From positions 1 through 64,000 of the forward strand of contig CAMFHP010000030.1 in assembly GCA_945952225.1 (NCBI GenBank): a DNA stretch of 64,000 nt. Direction: 5' to 3'. Positions within the stretch are counted from its first letter, which is position 1. Every line of letters begins with the position of its first letter. The position numbers were made by a program, and so were the translations under genes. Source of the DNA: an uncultured Myxococcaceae bacterium. Its GTDB lineage: Bacteria; Myxococcota_A; Polyangia; Polyangiales; Ga0077539. Under the pieces are notes generated by a model. The model made no database searches, was not told the DNA's origin, and saw only the letters and a list, made by a program, of their open reading frames with translations. Shown here piece after piece: positions 39,581 through 48,318 of the stretch.

Positions 39581-40570
39581 TCAGACCTCGTGGATGATGG
39601 GCTCGCGGTTCTTGATGAACCGGTCGATGAGCTTCCACGCGTCGGGCGAGGCGTGGGTGATCTCGACGCCGAGGCCGGGGATCGTGGCGCTGTCACCCTT
39701 GGGCTCGCGCTTCCACTTCACGATGCCGCGCACCTCGGCGGTCAGCGCGCCGGGGAACGAGATCAGCACCTCGCAGAGCGTGTTCGCGCTGAGCAGGCTG
39801 AACGTCGCGACGAAGATCCCGCCATGGTTGCGAATGTCGCCCAGAAAGTCGGTGTAGAAGTTCGAGTCGCTGTGCACGTCGAGCTCGACCTCGATGCGCG
39901 GCAGACCGTTGGGCCCCACGGGCACCTTCGCGGCGGTCTCGGGGATCACGCTGTGCACCCGCGGCACCGCGGGCACCGGCGCCCCCGCGGTCTCACGCGG
40001 CACCGACGGCGACGACTGCACCAGCGGGATCGGCTGCGCAGCGGGCTGCACGAGCGGCATCGGCTGCGGCGCGGGCTGCACGAGGAGCACGGGCGGAGGC
40101 TGCGCGACGAGGGGCTGTGCGGCGGGCGGCGCAGGCTGCGGAACGGGCGCGGGCTGAACCACGGGCGCGGGCTGCGGAACGGGCGCGGGCTGCGGAACGG
40201 GCGCAGCCTGAACCACGGGCGCGGGCTGCGCGGCGGCGGGGTCGGCGATGTGGTGCTCGCGGATGGCCGAGAAGATCATGCCGAGCGACTGTGCGATCGC
40301 CGCGGTGGCGTCGGGCACGCCCACGACGGACTGATCGACCGTCTGCATCTTGCCGAGCGTCTCCTGCAGCACGGCGCGGGCGGTGAAGAGCAGCGACGGA
40401 TCGCCGGTGCCGCGCTCGACCTGGAAGAGCGGGCCCATGGCGCGCGCGAGGCCCGAGACGAGCTCCAGCACATCGGCCGGAAGGTTGGGATCCTGCTGGA
40501 GGGAGGCGAGCGAGCTCGCAAGGCGCTGACGTGCTGCACCGGCAGTCGCAGCGATCGGACTCGTGGTCAT
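39581..40570 (-). CDS. PilZ-domain protein with Pro/Gln-rich linker
   Basis: A 329-residue protein. The first 120 residues are helical; the next 90 are low-complexity Pro/Gln/Ala repeats (QPAPVPQPAP units). The C-terminal 110 residues form a PilZ-like beta-barrel of the myxobacterial TIGR02266 type, with DFLGDIRNHGGIFVATF and VEITHASPDAWKLIDRFIK. PilZ domains commonly bind cyclic di-GMP, but the usual RxxxR and DxSxxG motifs are not clear here, so ligand binding is uncertain. In myxobacteria, relatives influence motility. The ATG at 40570 is well placed; the longer open frame upstream is not coding. Confidence 0.8.
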   Translation of the reverse strand: MTTSPIAATAGAARQRLASSLASLQQDPNLPADVLELVSGLARAMGPLFQVERGTGDPSLLFTARAVLQETLGKMQTVDQSVVGVPDATAAIAQSLGMIFSAIREHHIADPAAAQPAPVVQAAPVPQPAPVPQPAPVVQPAPVPQPAPPAAQPLVAQPPPVLLVQPAPQPMPLVQPAAQPIPLVQSSPSVPRETAGAPVPAVPRVHSVIPETAAKVPVGPNGLPRIEVELDVHSDSNFYTDFLGDIRNHGGIFVATFSLLSANTLCEVLISFPGALTAEVRGIVKWKREPKGDSATIPGLGVEITHASPDAWKLIDRFIKNREPIIHEV

Positions 40571-40689
40571 GAAGTTCCCTCGTCGGGTGCCATCGTGGAG
40601 TGAGGGCATCGCGTCGCGCGCCGTGGCCGCGTGACGCCCAAACGGGGCGGAGCCTACTTCGCCACGGCCGCGCGGATCAACGCGATCAT

Positions 40690-41127
40690 TCAGAGGTCGC
40701 GCAGGAACACGTAGCGCGCGCGGTTCGGACCCGCGTAGTCGGACACCAGCTCCACCGAGTATCCGAGGGCCCGGTGGAACTCCACGCTGCCCTGGTTCCC
40801 CGGCGTGGTGATCGCCTTGATCTTCGTGGCGCCCGCGGCCTTCGCGCGACGGGTGAACTCTTCGTAGAGCGCGCGGCCCACACCGCGGCGACGAAACTCG
40901 GGGTCGATGCCCACGAGGTGCACGTACGCCACGCGCGGGCTCGCATCGGTGATGAACCCGAGGAGAAAGCCCGCGAGCCGCCCCTCCTCTTCGACGATGA
41001 GCGCGTACTGCCCGAACTCGTAGAAGAACGACGGATGCGCGAGCGCCGACGTGGGCCCGCCCCACCACTGGTCGATCACCGACACGACGTGGTGAAAATC
41101 TTCCCGGGTGATGCCGCGCGTCTTCAT
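40690..41127 (-). CDS. GNAT family N-acetyltransferase
   Basis: A 145-residue acetyltransferase. The acetyl-CoA loop is RRRGVGRALYEEF, preceded by VHLVGIDPEFR, and motif B is PGNQGSVEFHRALGY. The start MKTRGITREDFHHVVSVID fits the first strand and helix of the fold. The substrate is unknown. It is divergent from the NicO-type transporter gene across 137 bases. Confidence 0.9.
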   Translation of the reverse strand: MKTRGITREDFHHVVSVIDQWWGGPTSALAHPSFFYEFGQYALIVEEEGRLAGFLLGFITDASPRVAYVHLVGIDPEFRRRGVGRALYEEFTRRAKAAGATKIKAITTPGNQGSVEFHRALGYSVELVSDYAGPNRARYVFLRDL

Positions 41128-41264
41128 GGCGGCGGCGCCATCGCACGTCTGTCCTGCGCTCGTCAATCCCCCTCGCCCTGCGCGCCGTGGACCGCGCGAA
41201 TCGCCCTGTGCCTCCGCGGGTAGCACTCTTGTGTCCGCGCGTAACACCGCTAGGATCGCGCGCG

Positions 41265-41924
41265 ATGATCGTCGGTCTGCTCTCGATGTTCGGGCAGGGC
41301 CTGCTCCACGGCCTCGGCCCGGATCACTGCCTCGCCATCGGCGCCCTCTCGGCGGGCGGCCGCGGCGGGCTTCGCGAGGCCGCGACGGTGAGCCTCCGCT
41401 TCGGCGTGGGACACACCCTCGTGCTCGCGGCGGGTGCGCTCGCGGCGGCGGTCACCGGCGTGATGATCCCGGCACGCTGGGAGTCGACGCTCGAAGTGGT
41501 GGGCGGCCTCTCGCTCCTCGCGCTCGGCGTGTGGACCGTGCTCTCGCGCCGCGGGCAGGTGGCGCACACGCACCTCGACGGCACCGTGCACGCCCACGCC
41601 GACGGCGACGCGCGCTCGCACGCGCACACCGACTCGCACGGCTCCGTCGACGGGCGCGCACAGACCCTCGCAGGCGCCCTCTTTGGCCTGTCGGGCGTGC
41701 GCGGATTGGTCCTGCTGCTGCCGCTCATGGCGCGCGATCGCGCGTGGGCCCTCGCGCTCGGTGTGGTGCTCTTCGGCGCGGGCGTCGTGGCCTCGATGTT
41801 CGCCGTGGGGTGGTTCACGCAGCGCGCGACCGTCGCCGCGCGTCGCTGGGAGCGGGGGCTTCGCGTGCCCGTGGGCGTCGCGTCGATGGTCTGCGGCGCG
41901 TGGTGGGTCGTGAGCCACGTGTGA
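41265..41924 (+). CDS. NicO/RcnA-type metal transporter
   Basis: A 219-residue membrane protein with six hydrophobic segments. The first carries the family signature HGLGPDH (residues 15-21). Between segments three and four is a His/Asp-rich loop (THLDGTVHAHADGDARSHAH), which probably binds Ni or Co. Family members export nickel/cobalt or, more broadly, transition metals. No regulator gene lies next to it. A short hairpin (41933-41947) follows the stop. Confidence 0.82.
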   Translation: MIVGLLSMFGQGLLHGLGPDHCLAIGALSAGGRGGLREAATVSLRFGVGHTLVLAAGALAAAVTGVMIPARWESTLEVVGGLSLLALGVWTVLSRRGQVAHTHLDGTVHAHADGDARSHAHTDSHGSVDGRAQTLAGALFGLSGVRGLVLLLPLMARDRAWALALGVVLFGAGVVASMFAVGWFTQRATVAARRWERGLRVPVGVASMVCGAWWVVSHV

Positions 41925-41932
41925 ATCCGCGC

Positions 41933-41947
41933 GTGCCGCGGCGGCAC
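41933..41947. terminator. Hairpin after the metal transporter gene
   Basis: GTGCCG and CGGCAC pair around a 3-base loop, eight bases past the stop. It is short and has no T-run. Confidence 0.4.
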
Positions 41948-42098
41948 ATTGCGCCCGCCGGGTCACAGCCATCGACCGCACGATCGCGCATGGACGCGAG
42001 AGTTTCGCGACGGCACCGACGCTGCTATGGAGCCGCCGCGGTCGCAGCCGTCACCGCCCGGACGCGGGACGACGGCGACGCCCGCAACGAGGTGTGTG

Positions 42099-43007
42099 AT
42101 GCGTCAGTCGTGGTGGTTCGTGTGTGCGCTCTCGGCCTCGATGGCCGCGTGCGGTTCGCAGGTGGTGCAGGGTGACGTCGATGGGGGATCGACCCCGGAC
42201 GCGGCGCAATCCGATGCGGCGCCGTCGGACCGCGCGGTGGTCTCCGATGCGGCCGTGCGCGATGGCGGTCCGCGGCCCCCGGCCGACGTGCTCGTGCCGC
42301 CTTCGCAGGACGCAGGTCCGCCCCTCGCGACGGTGTGCGAGCGAGCCTGTCAGCGCGCCACGGCCACCTGCGGCGGATCGCTGATGGCGTGCGTGCGCGA
42401 CTGCACCCGCGCCGAGTCGTCGCTGCCGCCCGCGTGCCTCTCGGTCTTCACCGACGCGATCGCGTGCGTCGCCGACCGCGGCTTCGTCTGCGGGTCGGGC
42501 GGCGCCACGCCGGCGCCGGGTTGCGAGATGCTCCAGCAGGCCGTCGAAGACTGCGCGACGACCACGGATCCGCCGCCCATGGTCGACGGCGGTGTGATGC
42601 CTCCGCCCCCGCCCGTGCGGGATGGTGGGGTGACGCCTCCTCCGACGCGGGATGGTGGCATCGTCGACGCGGGCGTGGCGCCGTACTGCGCCGACGCGTG
42701 CGCGCAGATCGCGTCGGCGTGTGGCGGGAGCGCGCCGACCAACTGCACGAGCGGCTGCTCCGCGTCGGCGACGATGTACTCCGCCTCGTGCCCCGCGGAG
42801 TGGGACCGCTACGTGCGATGCCTCGCCTCGCCGGGCGGCGTGGTGTGCTCCCGCGGCAGCGCGCAGCCGTCGCCGACGTGCCAGTCGCTCGGCGCGGCCC
42901 TCATGCGTTGCAGCGGCGGCAGCGGCGGAGGCGGCGGAAGCACGGGCGACGCGGGCGTTGCCCCGATGCCCACGCCCGTCGATGCGGGACCGCGTCCCGA
43001 CGTGTGA
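42099..43007 (+). CDS. Cys-rich lipoprotein with two duplicated domains
   Basis: A 302-residue lipoprotein. Signal MRQSWWFVCALSASMAAC gives Cys18 as lipid site. Asp/Ala- and Pro-rich spacers separate two related Cys-rich modules (about residues 80-150 and 185-250). Each has the order C-x3-C-x6-C, for example CERACQRATATC and CADACAQIASAC, and further cysteines before a closing VC. The even number of cysteines and the exported location suggest disulfides, possibly formed by DsbA-like proteins such as the triple-domain one. Function unknown. GAGG lies seven bases before the ATG. Confidence 0.8.
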   Translation: MRQSWWFVCALSASMAACGSQVVQGDVDGGSTPDAAQSDAAPSDRAVVSDAAVRDGGPRPPADVLVPPSQDAGPPLATVCERACQRATATCGGSLMACVRDCTRAESSLPPACLSVFTDAIACVADRGFVCGSGGATPAPGCEMLQQAVEDCATTTDPPPMVDGGVMPPPPPVRDGGVTPPPTRDGGIVDAGVAPYCADACAQIASACGGSAPTNCTSGCSASATMYSASCPAEWDRYVRCLASPGGVVCSRGSAQPSPTCQSLGAALMRCSGGSGGGGGSTGDAGVAPMPTPVDAGPRPDV

Positions 43008-43026
43008 CCCGCGGCTTCAGAACCGG

Positions 43027-43041
43027 CGCGGTTGAACCGCG
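43027..43041. promoter_or_regulatory. 15-base palindrome between two lipoprotein genes
   Basis: CGCGGTT-G-AACCGCG is symmetric about one central base, 19 bases after the Cys-rich lipoprotein stop and 33 bases before the transpeptidase start. It could end one transcript or be an operator for the next gene. Confidence 0.4.
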
Positions 43042-43074
43042 GCGCGAAGCGCGATAACGCTGCGCCGCCCTTCG

Positions 43075-44670
43075 ATGCCCTCCCGTCTTCGCCCCCGTAC
43101 GGGGCTCGTCTTCGCGCTCCTCGCCCTCACGGCCTGCAAGCGTCCCACTGGCAACGGCGCTGCCGATGCGTCGCCCGACGTGCGCCTCGACGTGCTCGCC
43201 GACGTCGCCACCGACACACCCGCAGACCGCCCCCGCGACGCGGCCCGCGACGCCGCGCGCAACTTCGTGCCCCCGACGAAGATCATGGCCACGGCCATCT
43301 GGACGCCCGTGCACACGCAGCCCGAGCGGCACTCGAAGAACATGGGCTACCTCCGCGCAGGCGCCGTGGTCGACGTGGTCGAAGGCCCCGTGCGCCGCGA
43401 GACCTGCGTGGTGCATCGCGGGCATCCCGAGGGCGGCTGGTACCGCATTCGCGACGGGGGCTTCGTGTGCGTCGGCGGGGCCATGGCCTCGCGCTGGCCC
43501 AACCGCGATTTTCTCGCGCCCGAGCAGCCCGACTACGACGCAGGCATGCCCTATCGCATGGGCATCATCTACGGCATGAGCGTGCTCTACCGTCGGCCTC
43601 CCACGCAGGCCGACCTGCACACCTACGAGCCCTGGCGCTACTCGAACACGCCCGACGAGCAGTTCGACAACTCCGACGAGGAGGGCCATCCCCGGGTGCC
43701 GCCGGTGCGCGCGCATCCCCGCACGCTCGAAGAGCTCCGCGGGGCCGGGTCGAGCCCGATGATCCGTCGGCTCACGGTGGGGATGTACCTCGCCCTCGAC
43801 CGCCTCGTGCGCGACGACGAGGTGGGCGAGCGCTACTGGCACACGCAGTCGGGCGGCTACGTGCGTTCGAGCCGCGTGGGCGACGTGCACCACTGGTCGC
43901 AGAGCCACGGCACCGAGCTCAACGACGCGGTCACGCTCCCCTATGCGTTCGTGATCGCGAACGAGGCCTACAACTACCGCGTGTCGCCGAGCGGGAGCCT
44001 CGGGTCGCACCATCGCATTCCGCGGCTCTCGGGGGTCGCCCTCGCCGACGCGCCGCCCATCATGGCGGGCGGACGCTGGGCCTACTACCGCACCGCCGAC
44101 GGCATGGCCGTGAGCGCGCGCCAGGTGCGACGGGCCACACGACAGGCGCCTCCGCCCGGCACCGGACCCACGGAAAAATGGATCGACGTCGACCTCGACG
44201 AGCAGATCCTCGTGGCCTACGAGGGCGAGCGGCCGGTGTACACCACGCTGGTCTCGTCGGGCCGCCACGGCGACGACCCCGCGCACAACTTCGAGACCCC
44301 CGAGGGCTCGTACCGCATTCTCAGCAAGCACGTCTCGAACACGATGGACGGCGAGACCCCCAACGGCGTCTACAGCTTCGAAGACGTGCCGTGGGTGATG
44401 TACTTCCAGGGCTCGTACGCGCTGCACGGAGCGTTCTGGCACTCGCACTTCGGGTGGCGCATGTCGCACGGCTGCGTGAACCTCGCGCCCCTCGACGCGC
44501 GCTGGGTGGCCTACTGGTCCGACCCGCCGCTGCCCGAGCACTGGCACGGCGTGTACAGCACGCCCGACCGCCTCGGGAGCCGCGTGATCATCCGTCACTC
44601 GCGCGCGAACGAGCACGCCGACGACGACCGCCCGGCAGAGGCCAACGCCGAAGCGGAACACGGCAACTGA
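43075..44670 (+). CDS. L,D-transpeptidase (YkuD) lipoprotein
   Basis: A 531-residue lipoprotein with signal MPSRLRPRTGLVFALLALTAC (Cys21). The middle is an SH3-like or unknown region with a cysteine-containing segment. The YkuD catalytic domain is C-terminal (about residues 365-505), with HGAFWHSHFGWRMSHGC containing His465 and nucleophile Cys467. An upstream GTYSFEDVP-like segment precedes it. These enzymes cross-link meso-diaminopimelate residues in peptidoglycan or attach lipoprotein to it. Lipid anchoring would place it in the envelope. This is longer than typical (about 300), because of the extra N-terminal half. Confidence 0.92.
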   Translation: MPSRLRPRTGLVFALLALTACKRPTGNGAADASPDVRLDVLADVATDTPADRPRDAARDAARNFVPPTKIMATAIWTPVHTQPERHSKNMGYLRAGAVVDVVEGPVRRETCVVHRGHPEGGWYRIRDGGFVCVGGAMASRWPNRDFLAPEQPDYDAGMPYRMGIIYGMSVLYRRPPTQADLHTYEPWRYSNTPDEQFDNSDEEGHPRVPPVRAHPRTLEELRGAGSSPMIRRLTVGMYLALDRLVRDDEVGERYWHTQSGGYVRSSRVGDVHHWSQSHGTELNDAVTLPYAFVIANEAYNYRVSPSGSLGSHHRIPRLSGVALADAPPIMAGGRWAYYRTADGMAVSARQVRRATRQAPPPGTGPTEKWIDVDLDEQILVAYEGERPVYTTLVSSGRHGDDPAHNFETPEGSYRILSKHVSNTMDGETPNGVYSFEDVPWVMYFQGSYALHGAFWHSHFGWRMSHGCVNLAPLDARWVAYWSDPPLPEHWHGVYSTPDRLGSRVIIRHSRANEHADDDRPAEANAEAEHGN

Positions 44671-44718
44671 CCGCGTTGCAGACCCCACGGCAACGGGTGT
44701 AGGCATCGCACCCCCGCC

Positions 44719-45498
44719 ATGGGCTCCCTCCCGCCGATCGAACGTGCCCTCGCGTGGCGCCGCGCGCCGCTCCGACTCGCGCGCATGGCCGCGCACTCGG
44801 GCGTCGGGGTGTCGTCGTTCCTCACCGAGACGCGGCTGCGCGGAATGCCCTGGGCCCGCCGCAACGCCTACGTGATGCGCTGGTCGCGGCAGATGCTCGA
44901 CGGGCTCGGCGTCGACGTGCTCGACGACCTTCCGCAGCCTCCGCCCGGCGCGGTGCCCGAGGGCGGCCGCATGGTGGTGGCCAACCACCGCTCGATGCTC
45001 GACATCCTGGTGCTCCTCTCGCGCTTCGGCGGCCACATGCTCTCGCGCGACGACCTCGCCCGCTGGCCCGTCATCGGCCCCCTCGCGGCCATCGCCGAGA
45101 CGCTCTACGTCGACCGCTCGTCGGCCGTGAGCGGCGCGGCCTCGATCCGCGCGGTGAGCGACCGTCTCCTCGAACGGCACACGGTCACGGTCTTCGCCGA
45201 GGGCACCACCTGGCCCGACGACGAGGTGCGACCGTTTCAGCCCGGCGCGTTCGTGGCCATCACGCGCACGGGCGGCGAGGTGCTCCCCGTGGGCCTCGCG
45301 TACAGCACCCCCGACGCCCACTTCTTTCAGGAACCCTTCGGCGCCCACGCCGCGCGCGTGCTCACGGCGCCGCGCATCCGCGTGGCGGTCTCGACGGGCC
45401 ACGCCATCGCCGTGGAGCGCCAGACCTCGAAGGCCCTCGGCGCGCGCACCCACGAGCGCGTGCAGGGCCTCGTGCGCCGCGCGCGGTCGCTGCTCTAG
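44719..45498 (+). CDS. PlsC-like 1-acyl-glycerol-phosphate acyltransferase
   Basis: A 259-residue acyltransferase. The HX4D motif is NHRSMLD with His90 and Asp95, and the second motif is VFAEGTTWPDD; the third block is VLPVGLAYS. The protein would add an acyl chain to a lysophospholipid or a related acceptor on the inner membrane. There is no clear membrane helix, only amphipathic stretches. It is followed 13 bases later by a flippase gene, suggesting a shared transcript. Confidence 0.85.
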   Translation: MGSLPPIERALAWRRAPLRLARMAAHSGVGVSSFLTETRLRGMPWARRNAYVMRWSRQMLDGLGVDVLDDLPQPPPGAVPEGGRMVVANHRSMLDILVLLSRFGGHMLSRDDLARWPVIGPLAAIAETLYVDRSSAVSGAASIRAVSDRLLERHTVTVFAEGTTWPDDEVRPFQPGAFVAITRTGGEVLPVGLAYSTPDAHFFQEPFGAHAARVLTAPRIRVAVSTGHAIAVERQTSKALGARTHERVQGLVRRARSLL

Positions 45499-45511
45499 AG
45501 CCCATCGCGCG

Positions 45512-47062
45512 ATGACCGACCCCGCACCGACGAAGGGCGCCACGCCGCCCGCGGTCTCCCGTCGCACCAGCGCGCTGGTGAACTTCGCGCTGAGCCACGT
45601 GAACACCCTGCTGGTCATCACGCAGGGGATCGTGCTCGTGCCGCTGTACCTCCAGCGCATCCCCGATGCGCTCTACGGCGCGTGGCTCGCGACGGGGAAC
45701 ATCCTCTCGTGGATCGAGCTCGTCGACCCGGGCATCAGCGCGGTGCTCACGCAGCGTGTGGCCACCACCTATGGGGCCGGCGACCTGCGACGCCTCGCGC
45801 GGGTCATCGGCACGGGGCTGTCGGTGTCGTTCGCGCTCGCGGCGCTGCCCGCCCTGGGATGGCCCCTCGCGGCGCACCTCGGCGCCCTCGCGCACGCGCC
45901 GACGGAGCACCACGCCACGCTCGCGTGGAGCTTTCGCCTCGGGCTCATCGGCACCTCGATGACCTTCTGCTCGTACGCGACGACGGCGGTGCTCGTGGGG
46001 CTCCAGCTCACGGCGTGGTCGGGCCCGGTGTACCTCGCGGCGGCGGTGGTGGGCATCGCGACGACGGTGGCGCTGCTGCTCGCGGGCGTGGGGCTCGCGG
46101 CGATTCCGCTCGGGCTTCTGGTGCGCGCGGCGGTGCTCTTCGCGGGCACGGGGCTCCTCACGGCGCGCTGGTGTCGAACGCATCTGCCCCAGGGGCTCTC
46201 GTTCGACCGCGACGAGCTCCGGGGCATCATGGGCACGTCGGCGTACACCTTCGTGAGCCGCCTCGGCGTGACGCTCGCGGGCCGCATGGACGCCTTTCTC
46301 ACCGCGCGTCTCATGAGCCCGCTGCAGACCACGGTGCTCACGCTCACGGGCCGCGCGCTCGACCCCGTGCGCCTCGTGGCGGGCAGCGTCGGGAGCTCGC
46401 TCCAGTCGGGCATCGCGCACCTGCTCGGCGAGGGAGGACGCGCGCGCGCCGCGGAGGTGATCGACCTCGCGGGCCGCGCCGTGGCCACCTGGACGGTCTT
46501 CGCCGCGGGCTCGGTGGTGGCCCTCAACCACGTGTTCGTCGCGCTCTGGGTGGGCCCGCAGCGCTTCGGGAGCGGGTGGCTCACGGTGCTCCTCGCGCTC
46601 GCGGCGGGCCTCGCGACCTTCACGGGATCGCTCAATCAGCTTGTATTTGCGGCGAACGGCATCCGCGCATCGTCGGCCGTGGGGCTCGTCGAGGCCATGC
46701 TCAAGGTGCTGCTCCAGGTGGTGCTCGTGCGGCGCTTCGGGCTCGTGGGCATGCCCCTCGCAGCCATCGTGTCGTCGCTGGCCGTGCCCGCGTGGACGCT
46801 CCCGCGCATCGCCGCCGAGCTCGTGGGCGCCGACGCGAACGCCTCGCGGCGCTTCTGGGCGTGGCAGAGCGCGCGCCTCGCGGTGAGCGTCGCTGCGGGT
46901 GCCGGTGTGTCGCTGGTGCTCCGTCGTGCATCCATCGTGTGGACGTGGCCGCGCTTCGTGCTGGCCGCGGCCCTCGTGGGCGCCGTGTTCGCGACGGCGT
47001 CGCTGCTCACCGATCCCCTGCTGCGGGCCCGCGCGCTGGGACGCCTCCGCCGCGGTCGCTGA
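45512..47062 (+). CDS. Polysaccharide/lipid-linked oligosaccharide flippase (MATE/Wzx-like)
   Basis: A 516-residue membrane protein with about 12-14 hydrophobic segments. The opening NTLLVITQGIVLVPLYLQRI and WLATGNILSWIELVDPGISAVL are typical of Wzx-type O-antigen flippases. The protein would move a lipid-linked sugar across the inner membrane. No glycosyltransferase or polymerase cluster is beside it, so the substrate is unknown. The neighbouring acyltransferase may share a lipid pathway. Confidence 0.85.
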   Translation: MTDPAPTKGATPPAVSRRTSALVNFALSHVNTLLVITQGIVLVPLYLQRIPDALYGAWLATGNILSWIELVDPGISAVLTQRVATTYGAGDLRRLARVIGTGLSVSFALAALPALGWPLAAHLGALAHAPTEHHATLAWSFRLGLIGTSMTFCSYATTAVLVGLQLTAWSGPVYLAAAVVGIATTVALLLAGVGLAAIPLGLLVRAAVLFAGTGLLTARWCRTHLPQGLSFDRDELRGIMGTSAYTFVSRLGVTLAGRMDAFLTARLMSPLQTTVLTLTGRALDPVRLVAGSVGSSLQSGIAHLLGEGGRARAAEVIDLAGRAVATWTVFAAGSVVALNHVFVALWVGPQRFGSGWLTVLLALAAGLATFTGSLNQLVFAANGIRASSAVGLVEAMLKVLLQVVLVRRFGLVGMPLAAIVSSLAVPAWTLPRIAAELVGADANASRRFWAWQSARLAVSVAAGAGVSLVLRRASIVWTWPRFVLAAALVGAVFATASLLTDPLLRARALGRLRRGR

Positions 47063-47145
47063 GCGGCCCCTACGCACACCCCTCGGAATCTTGCAACCCA
47101 TCGAGAACAGCGCCACGTTGCGCGCCAGAGAGACCGACAACGACC

Positions 47146-48288
47146 ATGCCTTCTGATGCCCAACTCGACGCCGCCATCGCGTGGTGGAACGCCAGCGGCG
47201 GCGGAGCCATCCCCGAGCTGCCCGACAACCTCGCCGACGCCACGGCGGCCCTGCTGCGCCTGCGTCCCTTCGACTGCTGGGCGTGCTCCTTCGGCCGCTT
47301 CGAAGCGCCCGATCCGTGGCCCGCGCTCGCCGTCGGCAACGACCCTCGCGCCGACGTGCTGTGGGCCATCGGCGCGGCGGACCTCGCCATCGCGGGGTCG
47401 AGCTCCGACGGCGCGCTGCTGGTGATCGACCGCTGCGCCGATCCGCGCGGCGAGCACCGCGCGTTCTTCGTCTCGCTCGATGGCGAGGCCACGGGGCCGT
47501 ACTTCACCTCGACGGCCGCGCTGCTCGAATGGGCCACGGTGCTCCGCGAGACCGCCAGCGACGACGACGACGACGCCACCCTCGACCGCGACGCCCCTCC
47601 GCGCGACCTCTGGAACCGCTCGGCCCTCTCGGGCGTGGGCGCGCTCGCAGCGTTTCGCGGGCTCTCGCCGTCGCTCTTCTACCGCGCGCTGCGGGCAGGC
47701 ACCTGGCCCGAGACGCGGCTCGAAACCGGCGCCCCCAAGGCGGGCGATCCCGCGCGTGCGAACCTCCTCCGCGCGCTCGTGCGCTTCGCGAAGACCCGCG
47801 CGCTCACGCTCCCCGATGACTTCGACGTGCGCGCCCTCACCGACGCGCAGCGCGTGTTCGTCGAGCGCCTCCTCGACCTGGAGCGATCCGCGAAGTCGCG
47901 CGCCGTGCCCGCGTACGTGACCTCGCTCGCGAAGCACAAAGACCCCGCGATCGCCGCGGCCGCAAAGGCCTGGTCGGGCACGTCGAAGGCCGCCGCGAAG
48001 GCTGCCGCGAAGCCCGGCGACGACGACGACGGCGGGCGCATGAAGGCCGCGTACGAGGCCGTCGACCGCTGCCTCCTGCAGCTCGAAGCCGACGGCGAGC
48101 TGGAGTTCGAAGAGGGCGAGCGCGGCGAGCTCGTCGAAGAGGTGCTCGACGCGATGATGAAGTGCCGCTCGGGCGACCGCGCGGTGCGCGCCGCCGTCAC
48201 CGTGGTGATGGAGTCGGCCCACGTCGCCGAGGTCTTCGCCGACGACGGCACGCTCGTGAAGGCCTTTCGCCGCGCGCTCGGCGGCTGA
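47146..48288 (+). CDS. Hypothetical soluble protein
   Basis: A 380-residue protein with no recognised family. The N-terminal 135 residues resemble a small alpha/beta domain of the SMI1/KNR4 general style (DAAIAWWNASGGGAIPELPD, then ALLVIDRCADPRGEHRAFF), but this is only a resemblance. An acidic linker follows. The C-terminal 80 residues are helical and acidic, ELEFEEGERGELVEEVLDAM. A membrane segment is absent. ATG at 47146 stands 83 bases after the flippase. Confidence 0.7.
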   Translation: MPSDAQLDAAIAWWNASGGGAIPELPDNLADATAALLRLRPFDCWACSFGRFEAPDPWPALAVGNDPRADVLWAIGAADLAIAGSSSDGALLVIDRCADPRGEHRAFFVSLDGEATGPYFTSTAALLEWATVLRETASDDDDDATLDRDAPPRDLWNRSALSGVGALAAFRGLSPSLFYRALRAGTWPETRLETGAPKAGDPARANLLRALVRFAKTRALTLPDDFDVRALTDAQRVFVERLLDLERSAKSRAVPAYVTSLAKHKDPAIAAAAKAWSGTSKAAAKAAAKPGDDDDGGRMKAAYEAVDRCLLQLEADGELEFEEGERGELVEEVLDAMMKCRSGDRAVRAAVTVVMESAHVAEVFADDGTLVKAFRRALGG

Positions 48289-48318
48289 CCGCCACCCGCC
48301 CCGTTCTCTCCCGATCGA

